Assembly (NCBI GenBank): GCA_017472905.1
Contig: JAFUNW010000168.1
Span: forward strand, 1-20,440
From: Bacteroidaceae bacterium
GTDB lineage: Bacteria > Bacteroidota > Bacteroidia > Bacteroidales > Bacteroidaceae
Length of the DNA stretch: 20,440 bases
Direction of reading: 5' to 3'
In this document: positions 1 through 6,241 of the stretch, in pieces
How the letters are laid out: each line of letters starts with the position of its first letter
Position numbering within the stretch: the stretch's first letter is position 1
Position numbers and translations under genes: made by a program
Notes under the pieces: generated by a model
The model's database searches: none
Seen by the model: the letters and a program-made list of their open reading frames with translations, nothing else
What the model was told of the DNA's origin: nothing

Positions 1-144
1 GCTAATGGAAATAACAAACCTTCCGGAAACAGAAAGAAGAAAAAGGGAGGAAATCGAGGTACTAATGGAAATAGCCCCAATGTTCCGATTGATAAACCGG
101 CCCAACAAGAGGGAGAGCACAAACCTTCCGGAGAGAATAACTAA
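1..144 (+). CDS. C-terminal tail of a partial gene, probably PSP1/RicT-family protein
   Basis: Frame 1 is open from the window edge to a TAA at 142-144, giving 47 residues. The peptide is low-complexity and very rich in Asn, Gly, Lys and Pro, with a repeated NGN/KPSG pattern (ANGNNKPSG, TNGNSPN, HKPSGENN) and a basic patch NRKKKKGG. It has no folded domain of its own, so this is a disordered tail. The gene directly downstream, 22 bp away, is gldH. In Bacteroidales gldH commonly follows a PSP1-domain (RicT/YaaT-like) gene whose protein carries a basic, Asn-rich C-terminal extension. The identity therefore rests on context and composition, not on a visible PSP1 domain. Other proteins with such tails, such as DEAD-box helicases or penicillin-binding proteins, remain possible. 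Confidence 0.5.
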   Translation, partial: ANGNNKPSGNRKKKKGGNRGTNGNSPNVPIDKPAQQEGEHKPSGENN

Positions 145-166
145 AAAGGTACAGTAGAAGTAACCT

Positions 167-628
167 ATGAGATTGGCTACCGGAATCCTTGCAGGAATAG
201 TATGCTGTTTATTGGTCGCATGTTTGCCTCCAACAAGAGTGTATCATCGGAGCGAAACAGTCCATGTTGATGGATGGTCCTCAGGAGATACCTTGATCTT
301 TGCGTTGGACTCCTTGTCGCAGGACCGTTATATGATGAATGTAGAGGTGCGCTATACGGTGGATTATCCGTATCAAGATTTGTGGCTCGTGGTACAGCAT
401 AACTTGGTAGACTCTGTTCACCGGATGGTTGATACATTACACTGTCAATTGGTCGATGAACGAGGAACCATACAGGGAGTCGGGCTTTCCGGTCTCTATC
501 AACTGCAAGTACCTTTTAAAGAGATTGAAGTCCGAAAGGGGGCATGTTCTCCTTTGGTTCGATTGAATCATTGTATGAACGGGATGCTAAAAGGTATCAG
601 CGATATCGGGATTTCTTTGGAACGGTAA
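167..628 (+). CDS. gldH: GldH-type gliding motility lipoprotein
   Basis: A 153-residue lipoprotein. Residues 1-18 form a signal peptide with lipobox L16-V17-A18-C19, so the mature protein is lipidated at Cys19 and sits in the cell envelope. After it come the features expected of GldH: a VYH start to the mature domain, a GW..GDTLIFALD segment near residues 36-48, and a YPYQDLWLVVQ segment near residues 68-78. GldH is one of the Gld lipoproteins of Bacteroidota, needed for gliding in Flavobacterium, but gldH is also kept in non-gliding gut Bacteroidales where its role is unclear. It is 22 bp downstream of the preceding gene and probably co-transcribed with it. The start is fixed by the signal peptide. 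The overlapping reading frame on the other strand is a shadow. Confidence 0.8.
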   Translation: MRLATGILAGIVCCLLVACLPPTRVYHRSETVHVDGWSSGDTLIFALDSLSQDRYMMNVEVRYTVDYPYQDLWLVVQHNLVDSVHRMVDTLHCQLVDERGTIQGVGLSGLYQLQVPFKEIEVRKGACSPLVRLNHCMNGMLKGISDIGISLER

Positions 629-675
629 GTTTCTTTATTTCCATTGTCGGTCTTTAACATCCTATTCTTTAAGAC

Positions 676-713
676 AAAAAAAAGACGGAGACTTTTCACA
701 AGGTCTCCGTCTT
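676..713 (-). terminator. Intrinsic terminator, - strand
   Basis: An 11-bp perfect inverted repeat (682-692 with 703-713; arms AGACGGAGAC / GTCTCCGTCT plus one A-T pair) closes a 10-nt loop. Read on the - strand, the stem is followed by eight consecutive T, some overlapping the stem base. This is a textbook Rho-independent terminator for - strand transcription. It ends the putative small RNA starting near 772 and could also stop read-through from the pectate lyase gene, whose stop is about 215 bp upstream of it. On the + strand there is no T run after the stem, so it is a poorer terminator for gldH. Confidence 0.8.
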
Positions 714-772
714 CGATAATTATAGGTATTAGTCTCTTTTTTTAAGGTAAAAAGATTGTTTTATTAGGATAA
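676..772 (-). ncRNA. Putative small RNA, about 95 nt
   Basis: A - strand TACCTTTGCA element (785-776) matches the Bacteroidota -7 promoter consensus TAnnTTTG. Transcription starting a few bases downstream, near 772, would run about 95 nt to the strong hairpin and U tract at 713-676. The body between is A/T-rich with no ATG-initiated reading frame of useful length, which fits a noncoding RNA better than a peptide. It lies between convergent genes (gldH and the pectate lyase). The -33 region has no clear TTTG, which weakens the promoter call. The alternative is that this stretch is just the 3' UTR and terminator of the pectate lyase mRNA, possibly giving a 3'-UTR-derived RNA. The start is estimated, not observed. 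Confidence 0.45.
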
Positions 773-775
773 CGC

Positions 776-785
776 TGCAAAGGTA
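776..785 (-). promoter_or_regulatory. Bacteroidota-type -7 promoter element
   Basis: The - strand reads TACCTTTGCA, an exact match to TAnnTTTG, the -7 consensus used by the primary sigma factor of Bacteroidota. A -33 TTTG is not seen at the usual spacing of about 19-21 bases; that stretch is A/T-rich. It points into the small hairpin-ended transcript, not into a protein gene. The rest of 629-927 is A/T-rich and shows no coding frame. Confidence 0.45.
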
Positions 786-927
786 CGCATTTATATCCTG
801 ATGTTTAGAATCTTTTTATATGTTTAAAAACAGTATTCCGGCTTTTTCTGTCCAAAAGTTCGTTTTTACTATTCCCAAGGAGACTGAATCCTTTTTTATG
901 TCTGTTCGATATAAGATTCGCTATCAT

Positions 928-3045
928 TTATTTGTTACGCCAATACACCTTCTTTCCTCCTACGATGTAGAAGTCCGAAGGTAGACCATTAAGTGCATGT
1001 TTGTAATAGACATCTTTGCGAACAAGCATGCCGTAAACCGTATATACATCGACATATTCCCGGACAGGAACTTGCACGGCTGTAACAGCTGAGGCTCCCG
1101 GAGTTTGTACCCAAAGAGTCATGGCCATAACCACTTGTTGTCCGCTGAACTTCACCGGCATGCTTCCCTCAATCGGTTCGGGAAGTTTGACGCTGTGCGA
1201 AGTCAATACGTAGTTTCCATTGCTGTCCTTTCTGGGGAATACGTATTCTCCGCTTCCATAGGTGTTGTTTCCCAATTGATCCAGGTATCCGTCTGCATCA
1301 GCATAGTTGCAATATCCGCTGAAGTCAACAGCTGTAACCTTCACCCCATCCGGAAGGTTGATGGTGTAGGTTTGTCCGCGTGAATACTTGATACCGTCCT
1401 CTTTACCGGTAGCATATCCTTTTCCGGTGGTGATGCTGTATCCGTTTTGGAACGTCCATCCGTCCAGTGAGGTTGATGCGGCAATGGTGACGGGTGCACC
1501 TTTTCCTGCATTTTCGTCTTCGAGGGTATATCCCAATGCTTCTCCGTCAGCCAATCCGCCTTCCATGATGTGGGCAACGAGGCTGTTCATGTAAGCTTCA
1601 AGCATGGTGTATCCCTCTTCGTTTACGTTGTTTCCATCCTTTGCATCGTTAGGATTCAACCCGTTGGCAGTTTCCCATTCATCGGGCATACCGTCTTGGT
1701 CCGTATCAATGGGGCATGGTTTGCTTTCCAGGAGGGGCCATGCACTCCAATCGTCTCCGGCGTTGGCCGGTTTGTTATCCTCTTGCGAATTGATGATTCC
1801 CGGTTGGTTCGAGAGTCCGCTTCCGGTATGAGACGCTTTACCGTAGCGTGCATCGTACACCATGAGCGTATCCACCCAGTCTCGTGAAAGGCTTGCTCCG
1901 GCATAATCCAATACCTTTTCGTATGCCTTTTCTGCTGTATGCGTTGTTACGTATACAAAATCCATCGGCTCGGTCAACTTCATGGTGTCTCTTACTGTTG
2001 CATTGTAGAGGTAGTCGTTGTTCGCTCCGTTGATTTGCGGATAGATACCGTATGCCCAGTTGTCGTTGGTAACGGCGCTGTAAGTTGCGTTTACGTTTCC
2101 GTCAACGTAAAAGTCTCCCCAAATATGTTTGGTTGGTTTGTAATCCGGATAGTTTTGTACATACTCTTCGGTACGGATACCGATGCCGGCAATGCGTTGT
2201 TGAATGGCTGTACTACGTTTCAGCGTAGCAGGTCCCGGTTTGTAGTAATTATCTACAATGTTCACGGTCATGGCTTCACCGCCGTAGCATCCGTTACCGC
2301 TCCAATTGTAGATGACGTTGTTACGCATGTCCATGCGTTCATCCAACTGAGTTGTGTAGCGCGGTCCGAGACGCGGGGTACGGCTTCCATGATGGATTAC
2401 CAGATTGTGGTGGTAAGATGCCCCCGAACCTCCCCAGTTACCGCCGTATCCGTGATTTCCTTTGGAGTGTCCGGCATTGTACATACTTTGGCTGACGATA
2501 CACCATTGTACAGTGAAGTCGGTTGAACCGCAAACCGATAAACATTCGTCTACGCTCCAGCTGACCGAACAGTGGTCTATCATGATATTCTTTTGGTCGA
2601 GACATCCCAAACCATCGCCTTCGTGGTAAGCCACGTTCTTGTTTCCAAGGCGGAAACGCATGAAGCGGATAATGACGTTGCTGGCGTTGATTGTGAATGG
2701 ATAGTCTGCGATACAGATACCATCTCCCGGAGCCGTTTGTCCGGCAATGGTCACATTCCCGTTGCTTACAGACAGGGCTGACTTCAAGTGTATGGTTCCG
2801 GATACATCAAAGACAATCGTCTTTGTTCCTTTTTGCGACAAGGCCCAACGGAGCGAACCCGTTCCACTGTCTTCAAGGTTGGTAACGTGGTAAACAGCGC
2901 CGCCACGTCCACCGGTTACATACCGGCCGAATCCCTCAGCTCCGGGAAATGCCGGTTGCTTCTCTGTTTGGGCGAAAGTTGTTCCGCCTAGTAGCAGGTA
3001 GCCCAATAAGCAGGAGAAAACTTTACGGAGTAATTGTATTCTCAT
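928..3045 (-). CDS. Secreted pectate lyase, polysaccharide lyase family 1
   Basis: 705 residues. PL1 enzymes cleave alpha-1,4-linked polygalacturonate by Ca-dependent beta-elimination. Residues 1-25 are a signal peptide (cleavage at TTFA|QT). The catalytic beta-helix spans about 30-400: it opens with AFPGAEGFGRYVTGGRGG, carries IMIDH at 154-158 (equivalent to the PL1 vWiDH motif), acidic D166/E167 in the likely Ca site, and SRTPR at 221-225 (the PL1 RxPxxR-type segment with the catalytic Arg). A Ca-binding-like loop DTDQDGMPDEWE follows, then a beta-sandwich region, and the last 45 residues (VDVYTVYGMLVR...YIVGGKKV) resemble a type IX sorting domain. The start at 3045 is chosen because the signal peptide begins there; the frame extends 22 codons upstream, but that part runs into the operator repeats. 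It is separated from the PUL operon by a terminator. Confidence 0.88.
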   Translation of the reverse strand: MRIQLLRKVFSCLLGYLLLGGTTFAQTEKQPAFPGAEGFGRYVTGGRGGAVYHVTNLEDSGTGSLRWALSQKGTKTIVFDVSGTIHLKSALSVSNGNVTIAGQTAPGDGICIADYPFTINASNVIIRFMRFRLGNKNVAYHEGDGLGCLDQKNIMIDHCSVSWSVDECLSVCGSTDFTVQWCIVSQSMYNAGHSKGNHGYGGNWGGSGASYHHNLVIHHGSRTPRLGPRYTTQLDERMDMRNNVIYNWSGNGCYGGEAMTVNIVDNYYKPGPATLKRSTAIQQRIAGIGIRTEEYVQNYPDYKPTKHIWGDFYVDGNVNATYSAVTNDNWAYGIYPQINGANNDYLYNATVRDTMKLTEPMDFVYVTTHTAEKAYEKVLDYAGASLSRDWVDTLMVYDARYGKASHTGSGLSNQPGIINSQEDNKPANAGDDWSAWPLLESKPCPIDTDQDGMPDEWETANGLNPNDAKDGNNVNEEGYTMLEAYMNSLVAHIMEGGLADGEALGYTLEDENAGKGAPVTIAASTSLDGWTFQNGYSITTGKGYATGKEDGIKYSRGQTYTINLPDGVKVTAVDFSGYCNYADADGYLDQLGNNTYGSGEYVFPRKDSNGNYVLTSHSVKLPEPIEGSMPVKFSGQQVVMAMTLWVQTPGASAVTAVQVPVREYVDVYTVYGMLVRKDVYYKHALNGLPSDFYIVGGKKVYWRNK

Positions 3046-3084
3046 TGTTTTGGTTGTTTTTTCTTTATTTAAGTAATTGCTATT

Positions 3085-3092
3085 ATAAAGTA
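3085..3092 (-). promoter_or_regulatory. Possible -7 element for the pectate lyase gene
   Basis: The - strand reads TACTTTAT, one mismatch from TAnnTTTG, 40 bases before the chosen start codon. It overlaps the edge of the gene-proximal operator copy, with the other three copies upstream. No convincing TTTG is seen at the expected -33 distance. A promoter is needed somewhere here because a terminator stands between this gene and the upstream operon, but the exact site is uncertain. Confidence 0.25.
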
Positions 3093-3171
3093 TCCTAAGA
3101 TACTTACTCAACTATCTTAAGATACTTTGCCATTTATCTTAAGATACTTTGTCATTTATCTTAAGATACTT
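3088..3171. repeat. Four 22-bp-spaced palindromic repeats, probable operator array
   Basis: The 15-mer TATCTTAAGATACTT occurs at 3113, 3135 and 3157, and once with a single change (TATCCTAAGATACTT) at 3091. The starts are exactly 22 bp apart, leaving 7-bp spacers. Each copy contains the palindrome TATCTTAAGATA; the gene-proximal copy extends to AAGTATCCTAAGATACTT, an 18-bp palindrome with one mismatched pair. Spacing of about two helical turns places all copies on one face of the DNA, as expected for cooperative binding by a dimeric regulator. The array lies in the leader of the pectate lyase gene, between the upstream terminator and the start codon. Which protein binds, and whether it activates or represses, is not visible; no regulator gene is in the window. 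Confidence 0.85.
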
Positions 3172-3223
3172 TTTCCAGCCAATCTCGCAATTGAAGATAG
3201 AACATGGAAGAGTCTTTTCTTCT

Positions 3224-3263
3224 AAAAAAAGCCTGCGTTAGCAGAAAGTAACACAGGCTTTTT
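3224..3263 (-). terminator. Intrinsic terminator of the PUL operon
   Basis: Arms AAAAAGCCTGCGTTA (3226-3240) and TAACACAGGCTTTTT (3249-3263) pair over 15 positions with one C/A mismatch and an 8-nt loop. On the - strand the stem runs into seven T (3230-3224). It lies 19 bp after the stop of the beta-helix gene at 3282, so it ends the large operon and separates it from the pectate lyase. The A/T symmetry means it could also work in the other direction. Confidence 0.85.
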
Positions 3264-3281
3264 AGATATTACATGTTCGAA

Positions 3282-6116
3282 TTACTTCACGATGAACTTC
3301 TTACCGTTCTGGAGGTAGATACCCTTCACCGGGTTCACTACGCGGCGACCGGTCAAGTCATAGATCGGAGCGTTCAAGTCAAGTTCGGTTTGAACCGGAG
3401 CAATTTCAGACTCTTCGATACCGGATGCAGATTCGAAAGTGAATCCGAAGAGACCCAACTTAGAACCTGAACAGTAGAGGTAGTAAGTCTTGTTTGCTTC
3501 CAATTGAACCGGAGCCAATGCACCACGATAGTTGTCGTATGAAACGCCATCATCCTTGAGCGGCAATTTAGCTTTCAATACTTCTACGTTTTGGAATACA
3601 ACTCCATCGTAAGTAATGACTGTTCCGTCTATCTCAGTGTAGCTGAATGCATTTCCACCCTCTTCATAGAAGTAGAGGTTTTTAGACGGACTGCAGTTTA
3701 CATAAGCTGTCAATGTTCCGGCTTCAGTAGTAGTGAACTTGTAGAATGTACCGTAAGTCGGAACTTTGTCGATTCCGTAAGGTTTCGGATTTACGCCGTT
3801 ACCACCAACAAAGTTTGTTACTTTGTAACCGCTTTCGAAAGTAGTTTCGTAGGCACTTACACCCCATGTCTTACCGGCATCTTCAGCTGCACCTTCCACA
3901 CCGAACTGCATTGAGATTCCCGGAACAGAAGATTCTACTTGTCCGGGCTCTACAGAGTAGGTCGGAGTAGCAAACCAAGCCCATGCCGGATATTGGATAC
4001 CGGCTTTTCCACCGTAAGTTACCAGGATGTTACCGATGTATTCAAATGCATCACCTGCTTCCCAAGTTGTAATGGGGTGAACAATCGGTTCAGACTCAGC
4101 ATCACCAATCCAACGAACGTATACAGTATCTTGGTTTTCAGCAGCAGCAGGCAATGTTCCGGCCAATTCGTACCATTTCATATACTCTTCCAATTTCACT
4201 TGAGCGAAAGTTTCCCAATTGAGGCTGTCGAGAGAGTATTGCAGCAATTGTACAGAGTTTGCGCAGTTATCAGTTCCTACGTAAGAAGAAACGTTCACAT
4301 TGGCAAATCCTTTGGTGCAAAGTTGCATGTATACGTAGTTGAACTTCTTCTCTAATTTATCAGCCAACGGAGTGCGGCGAGAAAGAATGTTCATGCGTTG
4401 TTCTGCATCTATTTCAGCAAATTTACCTGCACGGGTCTGCATCACAGAGTCTTTGTAGTTCTGGAGATCTTTGTCCCAAGTGGCCAATTTAACGGTAGCT
4501 TGGTAAAGCGGGTTGTTGTCGTAGTACATGTCAGCTTTGTATGACTCGATGTTTCCGTTTCCGGAGAAACCGGGGAAGTCGAATACAGAAATGTAGTCAA
4601 CAGTCTCTTCGAATGTAGCGGAAAGGTTGACTTTGGCATCGTTCAAAACAAGCTTACGAGCGATGTCGGTGCTGCCGTCTTCCCAACCCTTGAAGGTATT
4701 AAGGGTACGGTAGTAAGAGTTGTGATCGTTGAGGGTGATGGTGATTTCATCGCCTTTGTAGTATGCATCTTTTTCCGGAGCGATGGAGTAAGTGATGAAC
4801 GGGCTTCCTTCAATGGTTACATTGATTTCTGCTTTTACTTTGAATTCATCTACGTATGACCATGCCGGACCGATAGGCATTACATTACCGGTAGGCATTG
4901 TGGTAGCTTTGTCATATTCTGCTCCCATTGTCATCATCGGATTGCTTTTCAAAATGCTGAAATCTCCGGTTGTAGGAGAAGCGAATGTTTCACTTTCGCC
5001 CCAAGTAAGGTTTACGTCAGCAGCAGTGTAGTTACCCAAAGTGTCAGCATAAAGCCAGCTTTCCACTGTTTCAACTTTGTTGTTACCGGAATTCCATGTG
5101 TTGTATCCATCGATTACGTTGTTCTTACCGATAACCATACCGTAAGTTGCACTTAAGATTTTCGGTTGGTGTGTGCCGGTTGCATCTACAGTGATGTATT
5201 CGCTTTCGTAAGTCGGTACGGCCAAGATGTTGTTGTTGATGAAATACTTGCTCTGAGGACCAAGGTAACCGCCCGGATTCAGCAATTGGAAAGGCGAACC
5301 TCCGCCACCGGCACCAATGGCTACCGTGTTATTCTCAAATACAAACTCGGTGTTGATACCCAAACCGGAGGGGTCGGTGATGTAGTTCATCTGATAGAGG
5401 TACTTACAGTAAGGCATGTCGAAGAAGGTGTTGTTCTTGATGATCATGTACTTCGGAGTCTGTCCCAAGTAAATCAACGGCCAGTTATTGCCGGCACTGA
5501 TCATGTTCTTGTGTACCTTACAGTCGCTCATCTCAAAGTAGTTGATGATACTTCCGTCTACATAGAATGTGTTACCATCGTATGTCGGTTTACCTGCTGC
5601 ATCTACTCCGGTAGAAATGGGCACTCCATTTTCATCGCGTACCGTATCTTGTTTCGGAACCGAACGATAGAACGAACGGGCAATGTTGGTAATCTCACAG
5701 TTGCGAACAACGAAAGAGTCTACCGGACAATATTTGTTGCTCCAATAGAAAATCTGTCCGGAGGTAGCTCCATTTCCGGCACGATATTGCAAACTTATGT
5801 TGCTGAAGAAGAGACGGAGGTCGTTGTTGTCAGTCATCTCCTGTCCGTTCATGCCGCAGAGCAACTGAGGCATGTCATCGTACTTTGTTTGGTTACTGGT
5901 TACAACAATCTTACCACCGGTCGGTATGTCAACGTTACCGATGTTCACTTCACCGACCCAATCACAAATGATGGTGTTGGTGTTTCCTGCACCTTCCAGA
6001 CTGTTCCATGCTTCCATGAACGAAGTCTTGTCTGTTGCAGTTTTCGTCCAGTCTGCCATGGCTGTGAAAGGTACGCACAATGTAAGCGCGAGGGCGCATA
6101 ATGTACTTTTCTTCAT
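3282..6116 (-). CDS. Large secreted beta-helix-like protein of a pectin-type PUL, function unknown
   Basis: 944 residues with signal peptide 1-21 (AMA|DW). Residues about 25-420 resemble the right-handed beta-helix proteins common in pectin PULs (DUF4957/DUF5123 type): short strands with repeated Asn and aromatic residues such as FFSNISLQYR, VVRNCEIT, IIKNNTFFDM and VFENNTV. No lyase motif such as RxPxxR or vWiDH was found, so activity is unproven and glycan binding is plausible. Residues about 425-510 resemble an InlB B-repeat-like module (YYKGDEITITL...FKGWEDGST). About 780-890 is a beta-sandwich like those near the C-end of secreted pectinases (YGTFYKFTTTEAGTLTAYV...YYLYCSGSKLGLFGFTF). The end (916-944, YDLTGRRVVNP.KGIYLQNGKK) is a type IX-like sorting domain. 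Last gene of the operon, 125 bp after SusD-2 and before a terminator. The domain names are recalled from pattern, not searched. Confidence 0.7.
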   Translation of the reverse strand: MKKSTLCALALTLCVPFTAMADWTKTATDKTSFMEAWNSLEGAGNTNTIICDWVGEVNIGNVDIPTGGKIVVTSNQTKYDDMPQLLCGMNGQEMTDNNDLRLFFSNISLQYRAGNGATSGQIFYWSNKYCPVDSFVVRNCEITNIARSFYRSVPKQDTVRDENGVPISTGVDAAGKPTYDGNTFYVDGSIINYFEMSDCKVHKNMISAGNNWPLIYLGQTPKYMIIKNNTFFDMPYCKYLYQMNYITDPSGLGINTEFVFENNTVAIGAGGGGSPFQLLNPGGYLGPQSKYFINNNILAVPTYESEYITVDATGTHQPKILSATYGMVIGKNNVIDGYNTWNSGNNKVETVESWLYADTLGNYTAADVNLTWGESETFASPTTGDFSILKSNPMMTMGAEYDKATTMPTGNVMPIGPAWSYVDEFKVKAEINVTIEGSPFITYSIAPEKDAYYKGDEITITLNDHNSYYRTLNTFKGWEDGSTDIARKLVLNDAKVNLSATFEETVDYISVFDFPGFSGNGNIESYKADMYYDNNPLYQATVKLATWDKDLQNYKDSVMQTRAGKFAEIDAEQRMNILSRRTPLADKLEKKFNYVYMQLCTKGFANVNVSSYVGTDNCANSVQLLQYSLDSLNWETFAQVKLEEYMKWYELAGTLPAAAENQDTVYVRWIGDAESEPIVHPITTWEAGDAFEYIGNILVTYGGKAGIQYPAWAWFATPTYSVEPGQVESSVPGISMQFGVEGAAEDAGKTWGVSAYETTFESGYKVTNFVGGNGVNPKPYGIDKVPTYGTFYKFTTTEAGTLTAYVNCSPSKNLYFYEEGGNAFSYTEIDGTVITYDGVVFQNVEVLKAKLPLKDDGVSYDNYRGALAPVQLEANKTYYLYCSGSKLGLFGFTFESASGIEESEIAPVQTELDLNAPIYDLTGRRVVNPVKGIYLQNGKKFIVK

Positions 6117-6187
6117 GATTCTGAAAAATTAAAGTTATACATAAATTGATTAATAATATAGTTTCTTCTTAGGACATCTTTGTCGAG

Positions 6188-6232
6188 TTAAAGGGAGATA
6201 ATCGTTTCACTCTAGGAAACATCTCCCTTTAA
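6188..6232 (-). promoter_or_regulatory. Intergenic hairpin between SusD-2 and the beta-helix gene
   Basis: A 12-bp perfect outer stem (6188-6199 with 6221-6232; arms TTAAAGGGAGAT / ATCTCCCTTTAA) encloses a second 5-bp stem (GTTTC 6204-6208 with GAAAC 6216-6220) and a 7-nt loop. It fills part of the only wide gap in the operon (125 bp; the others are 8-27 bp). The bases after it on the - strand are mixed (AACTCGACAAAG), not a T run, so it is not a standard terminator. It may protect the 3' end of the upstream mRNA after processing, or partly limit expression of the last gene. The role is inferred from structure and position. Confidence 0.55.
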
Positions 6233-6241
6233 TGAATCCTC

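Noticed and set aside
1939..2526. A 195-codon open frame on the + strand under the pectate lyase
   Set aside because: Antisense shadow of a strongly supported PL1 domain; no signal peptide or recognizable motif.
3046..3111. A 22-codon upstream extension of the pectate lyase frame with its own ATG
   Set aside because: It overlaps the gene-proximal operator copy, encodes a peptide unlike a signal sequence, and would bury the clear signal peptide that starts at the internal ATG (3045).
3088..3171. Regular short repeats as a possible CRISPR array
   Set aside because: Spacers are only 7 bp and nearly alike, repeats are 15 bp palindromes, and there are no cas genes. This is an operator-type array.
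5166..6101. A 311-codon open frame on the + strand
   Set aside because: It is fully opposite the beta-helix gene, has no family features, and its composition mirrors the coding strand. It is a shadow frame, as are the other + strand frames under the PUL genes.
6188..6232. Hairpin read as an intrinsic terminator after SusD-2
   Set aside because: No T run follows the stem on the - strand, so it is listed as a regulatory or processing hairpin instead.
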